A stretch of DNA of 10,253 nt from Rhodospirillaceae bacterium (GTDB lineage Bacteria > Pseudomonadota > Alphaproteobacteria > Rhodospirillales > Magnetovibrionaceae): NCBI GenBank assembly GCA_002732845.1, contig NVSZ01000017.1:27210-37462 (forward strand). The letters run 5' to 3'. Each line of letters begins with the position of its first letter. Position 1 is the first letter of the stretch. A program made the translations under genes and the position numbers. The notes under the pieces were generated by a model that had not been told where the DNA came from, did not search any database, and saw only the letters and a program-made list of their open reading frames with translations. Below are positions 6,337 through 10,253 of this stretch, piece after piece.

Positions 6337-7727
6337 AACACTTCACCCAAGACCATCCCCTTTGCCATGATTTTTTAAAGGGCGCAAAAAAAGCCCTAGA
6401 CGATGATCGTTTGCAGGCGCAATTGGCGCGGTCGTTGAAAGACGGGTTTCAAAAAAAACGCTTAAAGGGCATGTCGCGGTTGCCGGAATATCAAGACCTG
6501 CGCGACCGGGCGAAGGCCATCAAAACCCATACACTTAAAAATCTCGACAAATATCTGGAACAATTTGAAGCTCAAGTTATCAAGGCTGGCGGTCAAGTGC
6601 ATTGGGCCCGCGATGACGTTGAGGCTACCAAAATCATTATCGATATTTGCAAGTCGGTTGACGCCAAAACGGTGACCAAGGGCAAGTCGATGATATCGGA
6701 AGAAATCGGCTTGAATGTGCAGTTGCGCAAAAATGGTATCGAGCCTATTGAGACCGATTTGGGCGAATATATTATTCAGTTGCGCGATGAACCGCCCAGC
6801 CACATCATCGCCCCGGCGTTTCATTTGTCCAAAGAACAAGTTGCCGAGACGTTTCACGAACATCATTTAAATCAACCACCAGACCGCGATCTCAGCGAGC
6901 CGACGTCTTTGGTGCATGAAGCCCGCATCGAGCTCCGCGAGAAATTTTTGCAGGCCGATGTCGGCATCACCGGGGCCAACGTATTGATCGCTGAAACCGG
7001 AACCGCACTGATCGTCACCAACGAAGGCAATGGCGATTTGACGCAATGTTTGCCGCCTGTGCACATTGCTGTGACGTCTATTGAAAAAGTTGTTCCCACA
7101 TTGGAAGACGCCGATACCATTTTACGGTTGTTGGGGCGCACGGCGACGGGTCAGGAAATGACCGTCTATACGACTTTTTTTACGGGTGCAAAACGGAATC
7201 AAGATTTAGACGGGCCCCAGCAATTTCATATGGTGTTGTTGGATAATCGCCGTTCGGAACTTTTGGGTGGGCCGCTTCATGATGTGCTCGGTTGTATTCG
7301 CTGTGGCGCGTGTATTAACCATTGCCCAATTTATGCGAAGGTCAGCGGCCATGCCTATGGCTGGGTTTATCCGGGTCCCATCGGTTCGATTTTAACGCCG
7401 CATTTAGTCGGCGTGGATGAGGCCCATTTGTTGCCGAACGCGTGTACCATGTGCGGGCGATGCGAAGAAGTTTGTCCGGTGCGTATTCCGCTGCCAACGT
7501 TGCTTCGGACTTGGCGTAATCGGGCGTATGACGCGGGTCATCCGGGCGGCGTGCAGCGTTTGGGTTTAAACATCTGGGCGTGGTTTGCAAAACGCCCAAG
7601 TCTGTATCGATTGTTGCTGCGCCCTGCAGTGCTGGCGTTGCGGCTGATGGGCAAAATGCGCCCATTTAATTTGCCCGCCCCTCAGGGCTCGACCTTTATG
7701 GATCGCTATAAAGGGGGCGAAAGATGA
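6333..7727 (+). CDS. lutB: L-lactate oxidation iron-sulfur protein LutB (LldF-like)
   Basis: Iron-sulfur electron-transfer subunit of the lactate oxidation complex. The 464-residue protein has an N-terminal LUD domain (about 65-300), with KGKSMISEEIGLN (116-128), DLGEYIIQL (142-150), EPPSHIIAPA (153-162) and AETGTALIVTNEGNGD (220-235). Two [4Fe-4S] motifs follow: C321, C324, C327, C331-Pro in CIRCGACINHCPIY, and C371, C374, C377, C381-Pro in CTMCGRCEEVCPVRIPLP. Both are complete. The C-terminal region is basic and moderately hydrophobic, as usual for the family. Length is close to E. coli LldF. The start overlaps the lutA stop (ATGA), with a strong AAGGGGAAGG ribosome site, and the end overlaps the lutC start the same way, so the three genes are translated as a coupled set. 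No cysteine or motif is missing. Confidence 0.97.
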   Translation: MKHFTQDHPLCHDFLKGAKKALDDDRLQAQLARSLKDGFQKKRLKGMSRLPEYQDLRDRAKAIKTHTLKNLDKYLEQFEAQVIKAGGQVHWARDDVEATKIIIDICKSVDAKTVTKGKSMISEEIGLNVQLRKNGIEPIETDLGEYIIQLRDEPPSHIIAPAFHLSKEQVAETFHEHHLNQPPDRDLSEPTSLVHEARIELREKFLQADVGITGANVLIAETGTALIVTNEGNGDLTQCLPPVHIAVTSIEKVVPTLEDADTILRLLGRTATGQEMTVYTTFFTGAKRNQDLDGPQQFHMVLLDNRRSELLGGPLHDVLGCIRCGACINHCPIYAKVSGHAYGWVYPGPIGSILTPHLVGVDEAHLLPNACTMCGRCEEVCPVRIPLPTLLRTWRNRAYDAGHPGGVQRLGLNIWAWFAKRPSLYRLLLRPAVLALRLMGKMRPFNLPAPQGSTFMDRYKGGER

Positions 7728-8359
7728 GCTCAGCGCGTACCGAAATTTTAAATCGTTTGAAAAAAGCTTCAACGGCCGAACTCCGTCATTTAGATCCGGT
7801 TTTGATTCCGGCTCGGGGTTTGGTCAAAGGCGTTGAACGTCTGGAAAAGTTTATCGATGAGGCCAAATACAGTTTGGCCCAAGTGATCAGGTTGAAAAAG
7901 CTTTCCGACGTTGTCGGCGAGATGGCGAACATTCTCAAACAAGCCAAGACGACAAAACTCAAAGCCGCGCCACATGCTGATTTGCAAAACCTTGATTGGG
8001 CAGATTTAGATATAAAATTTGGACCCAGTGCAGGGGATGATTTGGTGGCGCTCTCGGTGGCTTATGCGGGGGTTGCCGAAACCGGAACGATCGTCATGCG
8101 GTCCGGCCTTGACGCGCCAAGCACCCTAAACTTTTTACCCGATGTGCATGTGGTGGTATTGTTTGCCCAAGACATCGAAGGCAATTACGAAGCCGTCTGG
8201 CAACGTTTGTTGGGTGATGATGATCAATTGCCCCGCACGGTGAATTGGATCACCGGACCGTCGCGTACGGCGGACATTGAACAAACCATGTTATTGGGCG
8301 CGCATGGTCCGCGAAAATTTGTTATCTTGCTGATCGATGACCAAAAAACGAACCCGTAA
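7724..8359 (+). CDS. lutC: L-lactate oxidation protein LutC (LldG-like LUD domain)
   Basis: Third subunit of the LutABC lactate oxidation complex, a LUD-domain protein without Fe-S motifs. The 211-residue sequence shows VAETGTIVMRSG (117-128), a conserved LPDVHVVVL strand (138-146), and GPSRTADIEQTMLLGAHGPR (178-197), the best family signature of LutC/YkgG. The first 60 residues are a helical, poorly conserved N-terminal region. AAAGGGGG lies 7-14 nt upstream of the ATG, inside lutB, and start and stop overlap as ATGA. The 3' end overlaps the next gene by 23 nt. The exact catalytic role of LutC is not known; the complex function is from B. subtilis LutABC and related lldEFG studies. Confidence 0.95.
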   Translation: MSSARTEILNRLKKASTAELRHLDPVLIPARGLVKGVERLEKFIDEAKYSLAQVIRLKKLSDVVGEMANILKQAKTTKLKAAPHADLQNLDWADLDIKFGPSAGDDLVALSVAYAGVAETGTIVMRSGLDAPSTLNFLPDVHVVVLFAQDIEGNYEAVWQRLLGDDDQLPRTVNWITGPSRTADIEQTMLLGAHGPRKFVILLIDDQKTNP

Positions 8360-8897
8360 AAAGAAAGCCGAGACGCCCGCCGAAGACGCGGCGTTGTGGA
8401 CCGCCGTGACCAAAACGGTTGATCCGTTGCCGGGTCGTGATGTCCCACCGGATAAAATTGATGCAAAGCCGCTCCCGCCTAAATATGCGTTGATCCGTCG
8501 ACGTGAAACCGTGCCGATGATTCCGAAGGCCCCGTTACCGGAATTAAGCCATGGAAATCAGCCGGGCCTGGATAAATCGACCGCCAAACGTTTACGTCGG
8601 GGTAAGGTGCAAATTACCGCGCGCCTTGATTTACATGGCATGACCCAAAATGAAGCTCGTCCGGCCTTGGCCGATTTTATCGATCGGGCCTGGTACGCGG
8701 GTAAACGGGAAGTTTTGGTGATTACGGGCAAGGGTACGCGGGCCGATGGCGCCGTTGGTGTGTTGCGTCAAGCCGTACCGCGCTGGTTAAATGAGGCTGA
8801 AAATCGTTTGCGCATCACCGCCTTTACCCATGCCTCGGCCAAAGATGGCGGCGAAGGAGCTTTGTATATTCGCCTGAAAAAACGCACGATCCCTTAA
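8337..8897 (+). CDS. Smr-domain protein (Smr/MutS2-like, candidate nuclease)
   Basis: 186-residue stand-alone Smr protein. The first 90 residues are lysine/proline-rich and probably disordered (begins MTKKRTRKKKAE). The Smr domain covers about 92-184: LDLHGMT (97-103), the helix QNEARPALADFIDRAWYAG, VLVITGKGTR (127-135) and GALYIRLKK (174-182). Smr domains nick branched or RNA-containing nucleic acids; the LDLHG histidine and TGKG loop are the active-site elements. Its substrate here is unknown. The start at 8337 lies 23 nt inside lutC; the next in-frame ATG is at residue 61, which would remove much of the tail but keep the domain, so the upstream start is preferred though its ribosome site is weak. 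XRE and Smr genes are often neighbours in alphaproteobacteria, as here. Confidence 0.92.
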   Translation: MTKKRTRKKKAETPAEDAALWTAVTKTVDPLPGRDVPPDKIDAKPLPPKYALIRRRETVPMIPKAPLPELSHGNQPGLDKSTAKRLRRGKVQITARLDLHGMTQNEARPALADFIDRAWYAGKREVLVITGKGTRADGAVGVLRQAVPRWLNEAENRLRITAFTHASAKDGGEGALYIRLKKRTIP

Positions 8898-8901
8898 AAG
8901 C

Positions 8902-8921
8902 GCCAAATCTTTACGTTTGGC
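8902..8921. other. Small inverted repeat between the Smr and XRE genes
   Basis: GCCAAA (8902-8907) and TTTGGC (8916-8921) form a perfect 6-bp stem with an 8-nt loop, 4 nt after the Smr stop, in the 51-nt gap before the XRE gene. No T run follows, so it is not a standard intrinsic terminator. It could be an operator for the downstream regulator or a processing hairpin. It may also be chance. Confidence 0.3.
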
Positions 8922-8948
8922 TAAGTCAAAACATGGCAGAATCTGTGT

Positions 8949-9344
8949 ATGACGCCATTTGGACAAAAAATGCGAGAACTTCGCACCGTTAAGGGGGCAA
9001 CCCAAAAAGATATGGCCCAGGTCTTGGGCGTGTCTGCGGCCTATCTGTCGGCATTGGAACACGGTAATCGCGGACGTCCCGGCCCCGGCTTGATCATGCA
9101 AATTTGTGAATATTTTGATCTGATTTGGGATCAGGCCGATGATGTGAAACGCTTGGCCATGCTGTCGCACCCGCGCGTGACGGTGGATACATCGGGTTTA
9201 AGCCCCATGGCGACCGAATTGGCCAATGAATTGGCGGGGTCTATTTCTGAACTGGATGACCCAACCTTAGCCTGGATTTTAGACGAAATCCGCGCCCAAA
9301 AAGAACATAAACAATCTGGCGTGGAACAAGGCCCAACACATTGA
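8949..9344 (+). CDS. Small XRE-family helix-turn-helix regulator
   Basis: 131-residue predicted cytoplasmic DNA-binding protein. The N-terminal half is an HTH_XRE fold: MRELRTVKGATQKDMAQVLG (8-27) holds the first helices, SAAYLSALEHGNRG (29-42) the recognition helix and turn. The glutamine in ATQKDMA and the YLSALEHGNR motif are typical of the family. Residues 44-75 (GLIMQICEYFDLIWDQADDVKRLA) continue the helical bundle. The C-terminal part (80-120) contains SPMATELANELAGSI and LDDPTLAWILDEIRA and may be the dimerisation part. It resembles small XRE proteins found next to Smr genes in alphaproteobacteria, whose targets I do not know. The upstream gap is 51 nt, with weak promoter-like bases TTGGCT and AATCTG 17 nt apart; the ribosome site (GGCAG) is weak. 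Confidence 0.9.
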   Translation: MTPFGQKMRELRTVKGATQKDMAQVLGVSAAYLSALEHGNRGRPGPGLIMQICEYFDLIWDQADDVKRLAMLSHPRVTVDTSGLSPMATELANELAGSISELDDPTLAWILDEIRAQKEHKQSGVEQGPTH

Positions 9345-9404
9345 AATTGCATTTCGAGTTGAAGAGCCTAAACTTATGTTGGGCAATGTAGGGTATTTTA
9401 AGCG

Positions 9405-10253
9405 ATGGCACAAAGTTCCGAAGGTGGTCTCGCCACAAAAATTAGCGGCTTATTTGGTGGCGGAAAAAAGCCAGCGCCAAAGCGCAAACCTAAACCCAGA
9501 TTATCCACCGAAGAACTCGCCAAGGATTTAGTCGATCCGAATGCCGACAAAATTTGGCCTGCTAAACGCTTGAATGTTGTGGAAAAATTATGGGGCGAAG
9601 GCTTTACCACGCCGGGCGGGGCCGAACAGGTCATTAAAATGTTGCCGCTGTTGGAACTGGACAGCAAAAAAAGTGCCTTGGTTTTGGGCGCCGGCTTGGG
9701 CGGTATTAATGAAACGATCATTGATAAAACCGGAACCTGGATCACGTGTTTGGAACGCGACCCCGAATTGGCCGAAATCGCCATGAAGACCATGCAGCGG
9801 GCGGGTCTGAAAAAACAAGCGCCGGTGCATGTGTCGACCATGGAAGAAATGAAATTAAAACCCAAATCGTTTGACCGGGTTTTATCGTTTGAAGGCACGC
9901 TGAATGTGGCCGATAAAAAAGCGCTGTTTACGTCTGTCTGTGAAAGCTTGCGGGTGAACGGGGAATTGATGTTCACCACCTTTGTATTGCCCGACACCAA
10001 TCCCCCCAATGAACAGGTCAAAGCTTGGCTGGCGGCTGAACCGGAACAAGCCGTTCCACAATTGTGGCCGCTGGAAGCTCAAGTGGGATTGTTAAGATCG
10101 TTGAATATGGAAGTCCGCCCGGTCAGCGAGATGTCCTTTGAATACAAAAAATGGGTGATGAACGGCTTCATGCGATTTATGTCTTCGATCACCAAAGCTG
10201 AAATGAAAAGTATGGCGGGCGATCTTTTAAAAGAGGTCGAATATTGGACCCGC
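9405..10253 (+). CDS. Class I SAM-dependent methyltransferase (partial, runs off the right edge)
   Basis: 283 codons remain open to the last base, with no stop. The protein opens with a Gly/Lys/Pro-rich, strongly basic, probably disordered segment (7-33, including GGGKKPAPKRKPKPR). Residues 51-72 contain WPAKRLNVVEKLWGEGF then TTPGG, a GEGF-x-x-x-GG pattern like that ahead of the SAM site in phosphoethanolamine-type methyltransferases. Motif I is ALVLGAGLGG (91-100), the acidic strand end is CLERDPELAEIA (115-126, E117 a likely ribose contact), and RVLSFEGTLN (158-167) with LRVNGELMFTTF (182-193) are later strands of the Rossmann fold. The substrate cannot be called. The start has TAGGG 11 nt upstream, and no in-frame alternative start is seen. 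It follows the XRE gene by 60 nt. Confidence 0.85.
   Translation, partial: MAQSSEGGLATKISGLFGGGKKPAPKRKPKPRLSTEELAKDLVDPNADKIWPAKRLNVVEKLWGEGFTTPGGAEQVIKMLPLLELDSKKSALVLGAGLGGINETIIDKTGTWITCLERDPELAEIAMKTMQRAGLKKQAPVHVSTMEEMKLKPKSFDRVLSFEGTLNVADKKALFTSVCESLRVNGELMFTTFVLPDTNPPNEQVKAWLAAEPEQAVPQLWPLEAQVGLLRSLNMEVRPVSEMSFEYKKWVMNGFMRFMSSITKAEMKSMAGDLLKEVEYWTR

Noticed and set aside
1..10253. Mobile element, CRISPR, toxin-antitoxin or defence system
   Set aside because: No transposase, integrase, terminal repeats, spacer-repeat pattern or defence domain was seen; the lone XRE protein has no partner toxin gene next to it.

Overview
The window looks like chromosomal backbone of an alphaproteobacterium of moderate GC. 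The evidence is the combination of a PpsR-type regulator end, aroE, coaE, dnaQ, secB, an FxsA protein, a bacterial Tim44-domain protein, a lipoprotein MltA, an Smr protein and a small XRE regulator in one neighbourhood, an order I associate with alphaproteobacteria. Leucine codons lean strongly to TTG, and genes are tightly packed with ATGA, TAATG and 1-nt junctions. The order or genus cannot be fixed from this sequence.

Layout. (1) 1-2329, plus strand: the 3' end of a pyruvate,phosphate dikinase/PEP synthase regulatory protein gene, then aroE (shikimate dehydrogenase), coaE (dephospho-CoA kinase) and dnaQ (DNA polymerase III proofreading subunit), with gaps of 0-1 nt, so one transcription unit. 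(2) 2330-3493, minus strand: secB (export chaperone), with fxsA (small membrane protein) upstream of it. The convergent dnaQ/secB junction carries two tandem hairpins, one of which is a good secB terminator. (3) 3494-3602: a divergent intergenic region with an imperfect 12-bp direct repeat next to the fxsA start. (4) 3603-8897, plus strand: a Tim44-domain membrane protein, mltA (lytic transglycosylase), lutA-lutB-lutC (iron-sulfur L-lactate oxidation complex) and an Smr-domain protein, with 11-nt gaps or overlaps throughout. (5) 8949-10253, plus strand: a small XRE-type regulator and a SAM-dependent methyltransferase that runs off the right edge.

The genes fall into precursor biosynthesis and replication fidelity (aroE, coaE, dnaQ), envelope and protein-export biology (secB, fxsA, the Tim44 protein, mltA), and respiratory lactate oxidation (lutABC). 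The lutABC block sits inside what otherwise looks like an envelope/housekeeping run, with no visible lactate permease or lut regulator. No mobile element, tRNA, rRNA, CRISPR array or defence system was found. Most of the window is ordinary core genome. The points worth a second look are the lutABC placement, an atypical CoaE P-loop, the tandem hairpins, the divergent-promoter repeat, and the uncharacterised XRE and methyltransferase genes at the right end.
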